Positions 44,415-53,408 of a DNA stretch of 64,000 nt are shown here, in pieces (position 1 is the stretch's first letter; each line of letters begins with the position of its first letter). The translations under genes and the position numbers were made by a program. The stretch is from G963674685 sp964591275 (GTDB lineage Bacteria; Lernaellota; Lernaellaia; JACKCT01), in assembly GCA_964591275.1 (NCBI GenBank), contig CAZQAE010000012.1, positions 20,197-84,196 on the forward strand, in the 5' to 3' direction. The notes under the pieces were generated by a model, which was given only the letters and a program-made list of their open reading frames with translations, was not told where the DNA came from and did no database searches.

Positions 44415-44543
44415 ATGGCTAAAGGTCCATCAAAAAAACAGGCATCGAAGGCAGGTCGTGTTCTCGCCAAGAATTCGTCTAGCAAGCCGAAGAAAAGCAA
44501 AGCTGGATCGATTCTCTCGCAAGTACGGCGCAAAGAGCGGTAA
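44415..44543 (+). CDS. Small basic protein (42 residues)
   Basis: A complete 42-codon gene encodes a Lys/Ser-rich peptide beginning MAKGPSKKQASKAGRVLAK and ending KAGSILSQVRRKER. AAAGGAGACC stands 5 bases before the ATG. It resembles small proteins with an AGSxLSQ ending that I associate with mobile or phage contexts, but I cannot confirm that. It lies 34 bp before the KTSC gene in the same direction, so they are probably co-expressed. It may bind nucleic acid, given its charge. Confidence 0.6.
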   Translation: MAKGPSKKQASKAGRVLAKNSSSKPKKSKAGSILSQVRRKER

Positions 44544-44577
44544 AAAGTCCTCCAGCAACTTGAAAAGGAGGCGAACA

Positions 44578-44790
44578 ATGATTCGTCAAAGAGTTTCATC
44601 ATCGAATGTGGCGAATGTAGGCTACGATTCTCAATCACTTACTCTTGAAGTCGGATTCCACTTTGGAGGCGTCTATCAATATTACCGTGTTCCGATTAGC
44701 GAATACCGTAGACTGGTGGGGGCAGCATCTATTGGATCCTATTTGCACAACCACATCAAGGGTGTCTATTCCTATCGGCGCGTAGCGTAG
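44578..44790 (+). CDS. KTSC-domain protein
   Basis: This 70-residue protein consists almost entirely of a KTSC-like domain (MIRQRVSSSNVANVGYDSQ, then FHFGGVYQYYRVPISEYRRLV and SYLHNHIKGVYSYRRV). KTSC domains occur alone or fused to nucleic acid enzymes; the function is not established. The AGGAGGCGAACA ribosome site fixes the start at 44578. A strong terminator follows. Confidence 0.85.
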   Translation: MIRQRVSSSNVANVGYDSQSLTLEVGFHFGGVYQYYRVPISEYRRLVGAASIGSYLHNHIKGVYSYRRVA

Positions 44791-44806
44791 TCCATTAATG
44801 CAGGAA

Positions 44807-44842
44807 ACAGGCGGTGGGCATTTATCTGCCGTCTGTTTTTTT
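44807..44842 (+). terminator. Intrinsic terminator after KTSC gene
   Basis: ACAGGCGG and CCGTCTGT form an 8-bp stem with one G-U pair around a 14-base loop, followed by a T7 run. This closes the small-protein/KTSC transcript. Confidence 0.8.
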
Positions 44843-45045
44843 CACTGGCAACGGCCAGTTATGGTTGTCTGAAATGCGTTTTATACTCCGAAAGAACCTT
44901 ATCCCGGATTGAAATGAATGACCCAATAAGAATTTCGACACAACGAATTCCTCAATTATGGAAAAATGAAGGGGTAATTTAGACAAAATAGGATCCAATT
45001 GCAGATTTTTGGTGGAGAACTTCGATAGATGATAATCGTTTTCGC

Positions 45046-46797
45046 CTATCGAATCAGTCCGAAGAGGAAGGGATCGGTGCTTTGCGGGGCGGTAAATTCC
45101 AATATGGCTTCGGCCCAGTCGTTTTTCCCGTTGATGAGCCTGATCCATCCGGCATCGTCGCTGCTCGATCCATAATGAATCACCTGCATTTCAGGAATGT
45201 TGTCCTCGTCGAAATCCCAGAGGCTTCCGCGAAACGCGGCGCCGGCAATGAAATCGGTGTCGAAAGCGATGGAGGGCCCCAGATCATCGAACACGGCAAT
45301 GCGATGATGATAATATAGGTCAGCGAGCTCTAGGTAGTGCGTGGATATGGTCGCCAGTTCCGCCATGTCGTCGCCGTCGAAATCCCGAAGCACGGCGCTA
45401 AGGCGCAAATGTTTATTATCTCCATCCCCGGCCAGGCCGTCGAAGGTCGCCGCCGGTCCTTGCTTCGGATCGGCATACAGTTCAATGGACGCCGGACCGC
45501 CCTCCTCGTAGTTTTCCTGACTGACGCCGAAAACCGGTTCCATGCTACCGAAGCTTGCCGCGCCGATCAGCCCGTCAGGCCGGGTCTGGCCGATCAGATC
45601 AATCCTGTCGCCTGTGGCCTCGAAGCGCGTCGCCATCACGTAACCCTCGCCGGATAGATAAATGTCGATAAAAGAAAAATCGTCATCGCCCGGGGGATTG
45701 GCCATGACAACCAGATCGGACTGTTCGTCATTGTCCAGGTCGTAACGAAAGCTCACCTGCGCGGAAGTCTCGGCCGGATAAACGAAAGTCCGCTTGGGGG
45801 CGCCGAAATTGTCCATGATGAGATAAACGACGGTTTGCGCTTCCTGCTCAAGGGCCAGAGCGATTTCCGGATCGCCGTCCCGGTCGGCGTCCGCCGTCGC
45901 CGCGGAAAAGGCCCCTGCGCGCCTGAGAGTATAAGGGCCGATTCCGCTAACGGTTTCGCCGTCCAGGTTCACTGCGTTAAAGCTCACATCGGGCGCGTCG
46001 CCCGCGCGATCGTAAACCGCCGTCAAAAACTCCTGGCCCTTGAGGCCGGAAAAGTCTCCCGGTCCGATCCAGGCCGAACGAACCGGCAGCCCGAGCAGGT
46101 CGATAACTTTTCCCGGCGGCGCTGAAATATCCCATAGATCAACGTAGTCCGCGCTTCCGTCAAAGGCGTGCAATGCGCCGCCTTGATCCCCTGTGGGCCT
46201 GACGCGGACGATGAGTTCGGGGATTCCATCGCCGTTTATGTCGGCGTTGGGACCCAAAAAAGCCTGCGCGTCTTCGTAAGCGCCCAGGATTCTTGAGGAC
46301 GCCAGGCTTTGCGCGTCGAGTAGAACAACTTCCGATTCGCTGTCGCCCGCCAGACTCATGCTGATCCAGGAGACGACGATCTCTGCTTTTCCGTCTCCGG
46401 TGAAATCCTCAACCGATATCCAGGCGGTTCCTATTTCCCCAAGTTCTTTTATTTCGCCGACGCGCCGCACCTCGCCGGAAGGCGACGCGATCAATGAAAT
46501 CTGCGCCCGGCTGCCCTCATCGGCTATCCATTGCGTCATGGCCAGGGCAAACTTCTCATCGCCGTCGTCCACTTTGGCCGGAACGAAAAGGAATTGATCC
46601 ACCGCAACCTCGTCATCGTCGTTGTCGTCATCTGAATCGTCGTTTAGGTCGTCATCAATGGCGGTATCGTCGTCGGAGTCATCATCCTCGGCGTCGTCAT
46701 TGGCCTTTGAATCATCATCGTCGCCGCAGTCGCATCCAGCCTGCGTGATGAGCATGAGTAAAAATAAAGCGAGAAATATCGTAGTCCATTGGCGCAT
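45046..46797 (-). CDS. Asp-linker lipoprotein with FG-GAP/VCBS-like repeats
   Basis: This 583-residue protein has signal and lipobox (LMLITQAGC, Cys near 22) and an Asp-rich linker of about 40 residues. A beta-propeller-like body with repeated Asp-x-Asp-Gly calcium-type loops follows (DFTGDGKAEIVVSW, DINGDGIPELIVRV, DADRDGDPEIALAL, DLDNDEQSDLVVMA, DFDGDDMAELATI, DFDEDNIPEMQVIH). These loops are typical of FG-GAP/VCBS repeats in bacterial surface proteins that bind ligands or matrix. No catalytic site is visible. Confidence 0.82.
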   Translation of the reverse strand: MRQWTTIFLALFLLMLITQAGCDCGDDDDSKANDDAEDDDSDDDTAIDDDLNDDSDDDNDDDEVAVDQFLFVPAKVDDGDEKFALAMTQWIADEGSRAQISLIASPSGEVRRVGEIKELGEIGTAWISVEDFTGDGKAEIVVSWISMSLAGDSESEVVLLDAQSLASSRILGAYEDAQAFLGPNADINGDGIPELIVRVRPTGDQGGALHAFDGSADYVDLWDISAPPGKVIDLLGLPVRSAWIGPGDFSGLKGQEFLTAVYDRAGDAPDVSFNAVNLDGETVSGIGPYTLRRAGAFSAATADADRDGDPEIALALEQEAQTVVYLIMDNFGAPKRTFVYPAETSAQVSFRYDLDNDEQSDLVVMANPPGDDDFSFIDIYLSGEGYVMATRFEATGDRIDLIGQTRPDGLIGAASFGSMEPVFGVSQENYEEGGPASIELYADPKQGPAATFDGLAGDGDNKHLRLSAVLRDFDGDDMAELATISTHYLELADLYYHHRIAVFDDLGPSIAFDTDFIAGAAFRGSLWDFDEDNIPEMQVIHYGSSSDDAGWIRLINGKNDWAEAILEFTAPQSTDPFLFGLIR

Positions 46798-46894
46798 TTT
46801 TTCCTCCGCGTATTTGTCAGGCAGGGTCCAGGACCATAGGTTTAAATTTCAAATGTTTTTGAAAATCCATTTTTTATGCCCGTGAGATGGCCTG

Positions 46895-48469
46895 TCAGGA
46901 ATCCAAGTCGCTTTTCAATTTTGGCTTAAACAGGTCAAGTGGCTTAAACGCTCCTCTAACCGACTTGGTTGCGTCCTTTTCCACGAGGAAGACAACAGTT
47001 CTTTCATCGTCGTTCAATGTCATCAGCGTGTATCGATCCGATATGTCGTTTGTCGCCCGCAAATCCTTGGTGACGCCGATGATTTCGTAGAATAACTCGC
47101 GGTTTTCAATGTCTTTTGGAAATGAGGCGACGTAATACATGGCAGGGTCGTCGCTTTTGGATAAACCGCTGTGATATTGCATGACCGGCGACGGAAGGTT
47201 GCTGACCGTTGTGCGCACGCCGGCGGTCAGTTTGCCGAGTTGCAGGCCAATGGCGCGATGCTCTTTCGATTGCTCCAGCCAGGATTGATAGGTCTGAAAA
47301 TGGGTCGGGTAAAAGATCGGCCAGATCAGGCTCACTACAATAATGCCCAGGCTCGCGTATCGAGTCACATTCCGAGTCGCCGTGCCGCGCTCATGCAACC
47401 ACTGCGCGATAAGCGGCCACTGGTCGGCCATCATCCAGGCAATCACCGGAATCGCCGGGATGTAGAGCCTGCCGTAAGGCGCGCCGTCGCCGCCCATGAG
47501 GGTTGCGAGAAGGACGAAGCCGAGCAGCCAGACGAGGCCGATAATGCTTCGGATTCGGATCGGGCTGTCTTTGAATGCGTGATATAGAGCAATAACGACA
47601 GTCGCCGTGGCAATGATGTTCGTTATCAGCCAAACCAAGGTGTAGCCTGCTCCGGGGCCGAAGCGACCGAAGGCATCGAAGGCACCATCGAACATCGCGC
47701 CGCCCATGGACAAGCGAAGCGCGGCGAAGGGCGCGAAGAGCAGAATTGCAGCCCCCGCGCCGATGGCGGCGTCCTTAAGTTTTGTTTTCGGTTTGCCGAA
47801 AACGAGTGTCAGCACTAAGGCGCCCGCAACAAAGAAAACGGCTTCCGGGCGCGCCATCGCGGCCAGACCCAGGGCCAATCCGCTGCGCCATGACGGCGTT
47901 TCATATTCAAGGTGATCGACCAGCAGCAGGAAGCCCGCCGTCATGAATGCCGCGAAAAGAATGGTATCCATTCCTGAGTTGACGAAAATCCAAATGGCCG
48001 GATGCGCGGCGACAAGCCAAAATCCCGAGAAACGCTCGGCGATATCGGGAATGTCGTCTTCTTCGCGATAGGCTCGCTTTCCCAGGGCCAGCAAAATATA
48101 AAGAAAGGCGGCATAGTTGAAAATGCTCGTCAGAATCAGCGGGTTGGCGCTTGCGATCTTCTTTGCGACGCCGGCCAGAAGGGCGATAAAGAAATTGTTC
48201 GGACCCGGCCCGTCCGGTTCAACGACGAGACCGTCTCCGCTTGCAAAGGTCATCGCTGACTGAAAATTCGCATAACCGTCCGGCAAAGGAGCCATGCCGA
48301 ATCGCACCGATCCAATGACAAAACACAGGAAGGCCATGGCGATGGCGTAAACCACGTAACGGGGGATGACCTCGGCGCTACGTGCCGTCAGCAGGAATCC
48401 CTGCTTGTCTCTTTTTGCGCCCAGCGTTTGTCGCTTGACGAGTTTGACCTTTTTTTTCCTTTTCGACAT
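46895..48469 (-). CDS. Polytopic GT-C-like membrane protein
   Basis: This 524-residue protein has about 11 membrane segments after a basic N-terminus (MSKRKKKVKLVKRQ). The first loop carries LPDGYANFQSAMTFASGDGLV, in the place where GT-C glycosyltransferases keep catalytic acidic residues. Later segments include AHPAIWIFVNSGMDTILFAAF and AALRLSMGG. It is likely a mannosyl- or arabinosyltransferase-like enzyme using a polyprenyl-phosphate sugar, but no family signature is certain. AGGAGACG stands before ATG 48469. Confidence 0.62.
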   Translation of the reverse strand: MSKRKKKVKLVKRQTLGAKRDKQGFLLTARSAEVIPRYVVYAIAMAFLCFVIGSVRFGMAPLPDGYANFQSAMTFASGDGLVVEPDGPGPNNFFIALLAGVAKKIASANPLILTSIFNYAAFLYILLALGKRAYREEDDIPDIAERFSGFWLVAAHPAIWIFVNSGMDTILFAAFMTAGFLLLVDHLEYETPSWRSGLALGLAAMARPEAVFFVAGALVLTLVFGKPKTKLKDAAIGAGAAILLFAPFAALRLSMGGAMFDGAFDAFGRFGPGAGYTLVWLITNIIATATVVIALYHAFKDSPIRIRSIIGLVWLLGFVLLATLMGGDGAPYGRLYIPAIPVIAWMMADQWPLIAQWLHERGTATRNVTRYASLGIIVVSLIWPIFYPTHFQTYQSWLEQSKEHRAIGLQLGKLTAGVRTTVSNLPSPVMQYHSGLSKSDDPAMYYVASFPKDIENRELFYEIIGVTKDLRATNDISDRYTLMTLNDDERTVVFLVEKDATKSVRGAFKPLDLFKPKLKSDLDS

Positions 48470-48590
48470 TTCGCTTCGTCTCCTCTCAGAAGTCCGGCGC
48501 ATGAAAACGCGGGATCAATTTTTCCTACCATGAAATAGTCATGAGTTGTAGCCCTGGCCCGAGATATTTGAAATTTGCGAGACATAATGG

Positions 48591-48710
48591 TCTGGGTCCA
48601 GGCTAAGGTTGTCTTTGATAACAGGCACAAAGGGCCTGCCAATACAGACTGAAGCCCAGACCCTTGACCCTTCTAAATAATCTGTCATTTCGAACGAACC
48701 TTGTCTTCCC
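48591..48710. repeat. Inverted heptamer tracts and a GTCATTTCGA-type repeat
   Basis: TCTGGGTCCAGGCTAAGGTT (48591-48610) resembles the tract at 29835. CCCAGAC, CCTTGAC and CCTTCTA (48655-48675) are heptamers in the opposite sense. GTCATTTCGAACGAACCTTG (48684-48703) matches the element at 34202. They fill the 312-bp gap between divergent membrane-protein genes, which has no gene of its own. Confidence 0.5.
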
Positions 48711-48781
48711 TAAAAAAACTATCGAGACCATTTTGCGCGAATCTATTTCAAGAAAGACCAAGCTGTGTCATTAAAGACCTG

Positions 48782-50455
48782 ATGCAGCGTTTTGCCCCCA
48801 TCGTACTCCTGTTGATTTCTTTTGCCGTCTATGCCCCTGCGCTGACGGCGCCGTATATGTGGGATGATCTTTCACTCATTGAAAATAATCCGACGCTGGA
48901 TGATCACGGCAATATCCCCCGCTACTTCACAAGTGACCTGGGCCTTTATAATCAGCATCCGCGCCTCATGGGATTCTATCGTCCTCTGCAGGCGGCGAGT
49001 TTTCATATCGAAGTCGCGGTTTTCGGACGCAGTGCGCCGTGGCAGCGCGCAGTGAATATTTTACTGCACGGGCTGGCCGCTATCGCCGTGTATCTCATCG
49101 CGCAGTCGCTCTTGAAATCAAACACCGGAGCGTTTTTCGCAGGCTTGCTTTTTGCCGCGCATCCCCTTTGCTCAGAGCAGGTGTGCCTGGTCGCCAATCG
49201 GGGCGGTGTGGCGACGGGAGCGCTGTCGCTTTGGGTGCTGGCCCTGATAACGCGCGCCACGGGTGTTGGGGGCCAGCTCAGAAAATTTCCACTCGCCGCC
49301 ACGGCTTTTCTCTACGTAGCGGCTTTGCTTTTTAAGCCGGAACCTCTGACGCTTTTTGTTCCGGTGGTGGCCTGGCTGCTTCTGGCAAGGCCAAATCGCA
49401 ACGGTGAAAGTAGACCGTGGGTTGCGACAGCGGGGATGATCGCCGGACTCGCAGTGGCCTATGCGGTTTGGCGGTGGGGAATCCTGGGCATTTCGCACGG
49501 GCACAAATCCGTCAATGTGGATTTTCTCACGCGCCTTTTGGCTCTTTCTCGCATTACGCTGGACGCCTTGCGCTTGTCGTTATTTCCAACCGGTCTGCGC
49601 GCGATTCGTTCGGCGGATTATAAAGCTCTTTCCGCCCTTCCCGGTTTTTTCGCTTCGACGGTGTTTTGGCTATTTTTGTTTTTTCTCGCGTGGCGAAGGC
49701 GGCGCGAGCATCCGGTTTTTGCCTTTGCCGCCGTCTTTTTCGCGTCCACGATTGCGCCCTATTCCGGCCTGGTCGCCCTGGTCAGACCCGTTGCGGAACA
49801 TTATTACTATCTGCCCGCCGCCGCGACCTGCCTGGCCCTTGCGGGATTGGGCGAAGTCATTTCACGGAAGCGCCTTGCCGGATGTTTGCTGGCGACTTTG
49901 GTGGTTCTATTTGCCGGTGCGACGATATTGCGCGCTTTCGTGTGGCAAAGCGAAGAGAAGCTTTGGTCGGATAATGCCTTGAAAGAACCAGCTAATTCTC
50001 AGGTGCTCAATAACCTCGGAACGGTGTGGGCGCAGCAGGGCGATTACGACAGCGCCTGGTTATTTTTCACACAAGCAGCAAGCGCCAATCCTTCCAATAT
50101 AAAGGCCCGTTTGAATCGAGCGAACACCGGTATCGAAACTGGGCGGCATCATGAGATTATTGGGGATATCACCGATGCGCTTCAGGTCGATCCCTGCAAT
50201 CGAAAGGCGCTTATCCTTCTGGGGCGACTTGTTGCAACCGCGGATCAGGGCGCCTGGGCCATTTCTGATCTGGGCCGGAGGTTGGAACGCAATCCATGCG
50301 CGGCATTGGGCTACGTCGGCGCTGCAATAGAGTATGAAAAACGTGGGGAAAAAAGACGCGCCGCCGAAAATTATCGCAAGTTCCTCAACGTTGCACCGGG
50401 GCATCCGCTGGCTGGCAGCGTGAGGCAAAGCCTTGCCGCTATTGAAAAGCCTTGA
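48782..50455 (+). CDS. TMTC-like polytopic protein with C-terminal TPR repeats
   Basis: This 557-residue protein has about nine membrane segments, then TPR repeats (about 420-550: NSQVLNNLGTVWAQQGDYDSAWLFF, NPSNIKARLNRANTG). The N-terminal loop APYMWDDLSLIENNPTL has the acidic pair typical of the GT-C/TMTC class of O-mannosyltransferase-like proteins, and HPRLMGFYRPLQAASFHIE fits as well. It is a candidate protein glycosyltransferase, not proven. ATG 48782 is chosen for the signal-like first membrane segment. It is divergent from another GT-C-like gene. Confidence 0.75.
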   Translation: MQRFAPIVLLLISFAVYAPALTAPYMWDDLSLIENNPTLDDHGNIPRYFTSDLGLYNQHPRLMGFYRPLQAASFHIEVAVFGRSAPWQRAVNILLHGLAAIAVYLIAQSLLKSNTGAFFAGLLFAAHPLCSEQVCLVANRGGVATGALSLWVLALITRATGVGGQLRKFPLAATAFLYVAALLFKPEPLTLFVPVVAWLLLARPNRNGESRPWVATAGMIAGLAVAYAVWRWGILGISHGHKSVNVDFLTRLLALSRITLDALRLSLFPTGLRAIRSADYKALSALPGFFASTVFWLFLFFLAWRRRREHPVFAFAAVFFASTIAPYSGLVALVRPVAEHYYYLPAAATCLALAGLGEVISRKRLAGCLLATLVVLFAGATILRAFVWQSEEKLWSDNALKEPANSQVLNNLGTVWAQQGDYDSAWLFFTQAASANPSNIKARLNRANTGIETGRHHEIIGDITDALQVDPCNRKALILLGRLVATADQGAWAISDLGRRLERNPCAALGYVGAAIEYEKRGEKRRAAENYRKFLNVAPGHPLAGSVRQSLAAIEKP

Positions 50456-50491
50456 AAAGTACTTTTCTTAAGACCTATTGAAAAAAAGAAT

Positions 50492-51142
50492 CTAATACTG
50501 GTCATCTTTCTTGCTTGCCTCGTACTTAACGATGGCCTTGTTTAAATCTTCTTGAATCCTGATGGAGATTTTTTTCATGGCGTCGCTCATGGCCGCGACC
50601 ACCGCCGCTGGATTTTTCTTTTGTGTTTGGACCGATTCTTTGTAGGCCTTTTGATACAGAACATGTTTCTTGCCGATCTTTTCGGGAAAGGCGAAGGCTG
50701 CGCATCGCACGGATATTACCGAGAACCATGTCTCGCCTTCGTCTTTTTCCATGATTTCCTCAATCGTCCCTTCCAACTCATAATGCGGGGGCAGGGAACT
50801 CCGAATGGAAACCACGGCTCCGTACAGATTCGAGGCGGCCATATCGCGCTGCAAAAGTTCGGCGATCATATCCGAAGGCGTCGTTAGCCACTGGTGGTAT
50901 TCATAAGTTTTGCGTTTGTATGTGCTTGTCGAATAAATGATTTTCAGCGACTGAAATGAACTGGCGGCATTGAAACTGCCGAGCCTGACAGTAATGCCCG
51001 TGATCGGGGTTCCCTCTGGGGTCGGCGGGTCGTAATTCACGTGATAGTAGAAAACTTCCTTATAGGGCCTGGTGAAATCAATGCAGGATGTTGCGGACAG
51101 AAAAATGAACCCGATGACGATAAACAGGGCGAAATTTTTCAT
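50492..51142 (-). CDS. MCE-associated auxiliary lipoprotein (PqiC-like)
   Basis: This 216-residue lipoprotein (lipobox LSATSC, Cys near 20) has an ABC-transport-auxiliary-lipoprotein pattern: ITVRLGSFNAASSFQSLKIIYSTSTYKRKTYEYHQWLTTPSDMIAELLQRDM, then ELEGTIEEIMEKDE. Such proteins hold MCE tubes at the outer membrane. ATG 51142 overlaps the mlaD stop by 4 bp, which ties it to that complex. Confidence 0.8.
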   Translation of the reverse strand: MKNFALFIVIGFIFLSATSCIDFTRPYKEVFYYHVNYDPPTPEGTPITGITVRLGSFNAASSFQSLKIIYSTSTYKRKTYEYHQWLTTPSDMIAELLQRDMAASNLYGAVVSIRSSLPPHYELEGTIEEIMEKDEGETWFSVISVRCAAFAFPEKIGKKHVLYQKAYKESVQTQKKNPAAVVAAMSDAMKKISIRIQEDLNKAIVKYEASKKDDQY

Positions 51143-52113
51143 TGGGCTTCCTCCGGTTTATCCTCATGAAACGATTCCTGGGGCAATTTGTCCTGGATCG
51201 ATTGCTCCATGATCAGTCGTTCCGGCGGTGCTTCGCCGAACAGAACCTGCGAAGTTTCGGCGCTGTCCATCTTTTCGGCCACGCGCGCCAGACTGACCGT
51301 TGCCCGCCGTAGGTTGAGCATGATAGCGCCCAGTTCCGCGTCAACGCGCTCGATAACCTGATCAATGTTGTAGATGGTCTGCTCAAGCTGCGCCACCGCT
51401 TCTTTGACGTTTGAACCTTCGACCTCATCGCGAGTTTCCTGGACCAGCAGCTTCAATTCCGTCACCGTCGCCGCCGCCTCAACGATAATGTCGTCCACTT
51501 CTTTCTTTTCCAGAATGTGTCGGACTCTTTTCGCGCTTTTGGCCATGTCATCGACGAAGCTGTCCAGGTTGGGATCGGTGGCGCGATATGTCACTGCGTT
51601 GAGCGTTTCTTTAGCCTCGTCGCTGATGCCCTGGAAATCCACCGACACGATCTTGTCGTACACTTCCTTGATGGCGGTCATCACGTCCTGAAAGGGAGAG
51701 GCCTTGGCGGGAATATAATCGGCCGAGGGAGCAAATTCGATTTGGATGGGAATGCTCTCCGGGGATCGCATGACCTCCACGTATTTCATTCCCGTGATTC
51801 CCGCCATATCAAGATGCGCGTGCATATCCCTCGTTTTTTGAAAGAAGCCCGCATCGTCCAGATCCATCTGCACTTCCACCAGATGGCCGTCCGGCGCCAC
51901 TTTGATCAACGACACATTGCCGATCACGACGCCCATGAACTTTACGGGCGATCCGATCTCCAATCCCTGCACCGATTCGTCAAAGTAGGTCACGTACTTC
52001 CGGGTTTCCGACAGGAACTCGGATACGCCAAGCCAGATCAACAGGGCCGTGCCGATAGCCACAGCGCCGATGACGAAGAGGCCGACCTTGAAACTATGAA
52101 CTTGCGTGGACAT
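51139..52113 (-). CDS. mlaD: MCE-domain lipid-transport protein MlaD
   Basis: This 324-residue inner-membrane-anchored protein has an N-terminal membrane helix (VGLFVIGAVAIGTALLIWLGV), one MCE domain (about 35-115: VYFDESVQGLEIGSPVKFMGVVIGNV pattern) and a long coiled-coil tail. Six such chains form the channel for phospholipid traffic between membranes. It is longer than E. coli MlaD, with the PqiB/LetB-like coil extension. It lies between mlaF and the auxiliary lipoprotein gene. Confidence 0.88.
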   Translation of the reverse strand: MSTQVHSFKVGLFVIGAVAIGTALLIWLGVSEFLSETRKYVTYFDESVQGLEIGSPVKFMGVVIGNVSLIKVAPDGHLVEVQMDLDDAGFFQKTRDMHAHLDMAGITGMKYVEVMRSPESIPIQIEFAPSADYIPAKASPFQDVMTAIKEVYDKIVSVDFQGISDEAKETLNAVTYRATDPNLDSFVDDMAKSAKRVRHILEKKEVDDIIVEAAATVTELKLLVQETRDEVEGSNVKEAVAQLEQTIYNIDQVIERVDAELGAIMLNLRRATVSLARVAEKMDSAETSQVLFGEAPPERLIMEQSIQDKLPQESFHEDKPEEAQ

Positions 52114-52137
52114 GATTCTCCTCGCTCGCCAAACGCC

Positions 52138-52914
52138 TTAACCGCGAGCGGCTCTGCCGGGCTGCCGATTGAAAAAACCTCGGACGAATGGCAACGGGCT
52201 GTTGTTTTTCAAATCCACCGGATCGCCTGAGGCCACAATATTCTTAACAGATTTGTCTAGCATCACAACACGATGAGCAATGGAAAAGATGGAATCCAGT
52301 TCGTGTGTGACGACCACGAAGGTGATCCCAAGGGATTTATTCATCTGTATGATGAGATTGTCGATCTCCGCCGAAGTGATGGGGTCCAGACCGGCGGAAG
52401 GCTCGTCGCAGAAAACGATCATCGGGTCCAGAGCCATGGCCCGCGCCAGTCCCGCGCGCTTTTTCATGCCGCCGGATATTTCGCTGGGCAGGAAATTTTC
52501 ATAGCCTGCCAAATTGACCATCCCCAATTTCATCTGAACCAATAATTTTACAAGATCGGAATCGAGGTTCGTGTATTCCTGCAGCGACAAGGAAATGTTT
52601 TGGGCCAATGTCATCGAGCCGAACAGGGCGCCGGATTGAAACAGCGTTCCGAACTTCCGCAAGATTTTCTCCTGCGCGGAACCATGCGTTTTTGAGATGT
52701 CGTCTCCGTCGATGAGAATCGAACCGGAATGGGGTTTTTCCAATCCAATGATATGGCGCAGCAAAGTGCTTTTCCCGCACCCCGATCCGCCGAGGATGAC
52801 GAAAATTTCCCCTTCGAACACGTCGAAGCTCACGCCGTCGAGGATCGTCGCGTCCCCGTAACGGACCACGAGGTCTTTGACTTGAATGATGGATTTTCTT
52901 TCCACTTTTTCCAC
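52138..52914 (-). CDS. mlaF: MCE-system ABC transporter ATPase MlaF
   Basis: This 258-residue ATPase shows Walker A (GGSGCGKST), the signature SEISGGMKKRAGLARAMALDP, Walker B (MIVFCDEPSAGLDP) and the H-loop (VVTHEL). The sequence SGALFGSMTLAQNISL is characteristic of MlaF over other ABC ATPases. The permease gene mlaE is not adjacent on either side and should be elsewhere. The start appears to be GTG. Confidence 0.92.
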   Translation of the reverse strand: MEKVERKSIIQVKDLVVRYGDATILDGVSFDVFEGEIFVILGGSGCGKSTLLRHIIGLEKPHSGSILIDGDDISKTHGSAQEKILRKFGTLFQSGALFGSMTLAQNISLSLQEYTNLDSDLVKLLVQMKLGMVNLAGYENFLPSEISGGMKKRAGLARAMALDPMIVFCDEPSAGLDPITSAEIDNLIIQMNKSLGITFVVVTHELDSIFSIAHRVVMLDKSVKNIVASGDPVDLKNNSPLPFVRGFFNRQPGRAARG

Positions 52915-53104
52915 TGGACCTGCTTAAAAAAGATATTGCGAAAGCCGACGGAAACCGGCCATCACAAAAATTCCAAATATGCCTTTCTCAGGCGCGACAG
53001 TTTATAAACAGTATGGAACGATCAGCCACTTTTCGCGGCATAGTTAGGTTAAACTTTAAAAAGGCTTTCCAAAGCTCAGAGCTACATACTTAAAGGAGCC
53101 GGTC

Positions 53105-53285
53105 ATGTCCAGGAACTTCAATACCACATATGTCGGAATGGATGCACGGAAAAATGCGACCATGTCGCCGTGGTGCTTTCCGGTTCATCCAAAAGGTTGA
53201 GGCTAAATGGCGGATCGCCATCGAGACGTTGGCGCTGACGAGGCTTGCCCAAAAGATCGCCGGCTCCCATGCAATATTTTTATAA
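53105..53285 (+). pseudogene. Relic of an IS110-family transposase
   Basis: Two fragments in different frames remain. The first reads MSRNFNTTYVGMDARKNA, like the IS110 N-terminus (YVGMDVHK). The second, AKWRIAIETLALTRLAQKIAG, is like the IS110 C-terminal region that ends in an amphipathic helix. Only about 180 bp remain, with frameshifts and stops. It is in the 52915-53408 gap, which has no other gene. Confidence 0.4.
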
Positions 53286-53408
53286 CGCTGAAGGGCATGG
53301 AGACGTGAATATGTTTTTCGGTCCTTCGATCCCTGACTTTGACAATGGCGGTGTTTGATTCTAAAATTCATTGGCATTGATTGGGCATTTTCAACGCAAG
53401 CGGCAATT

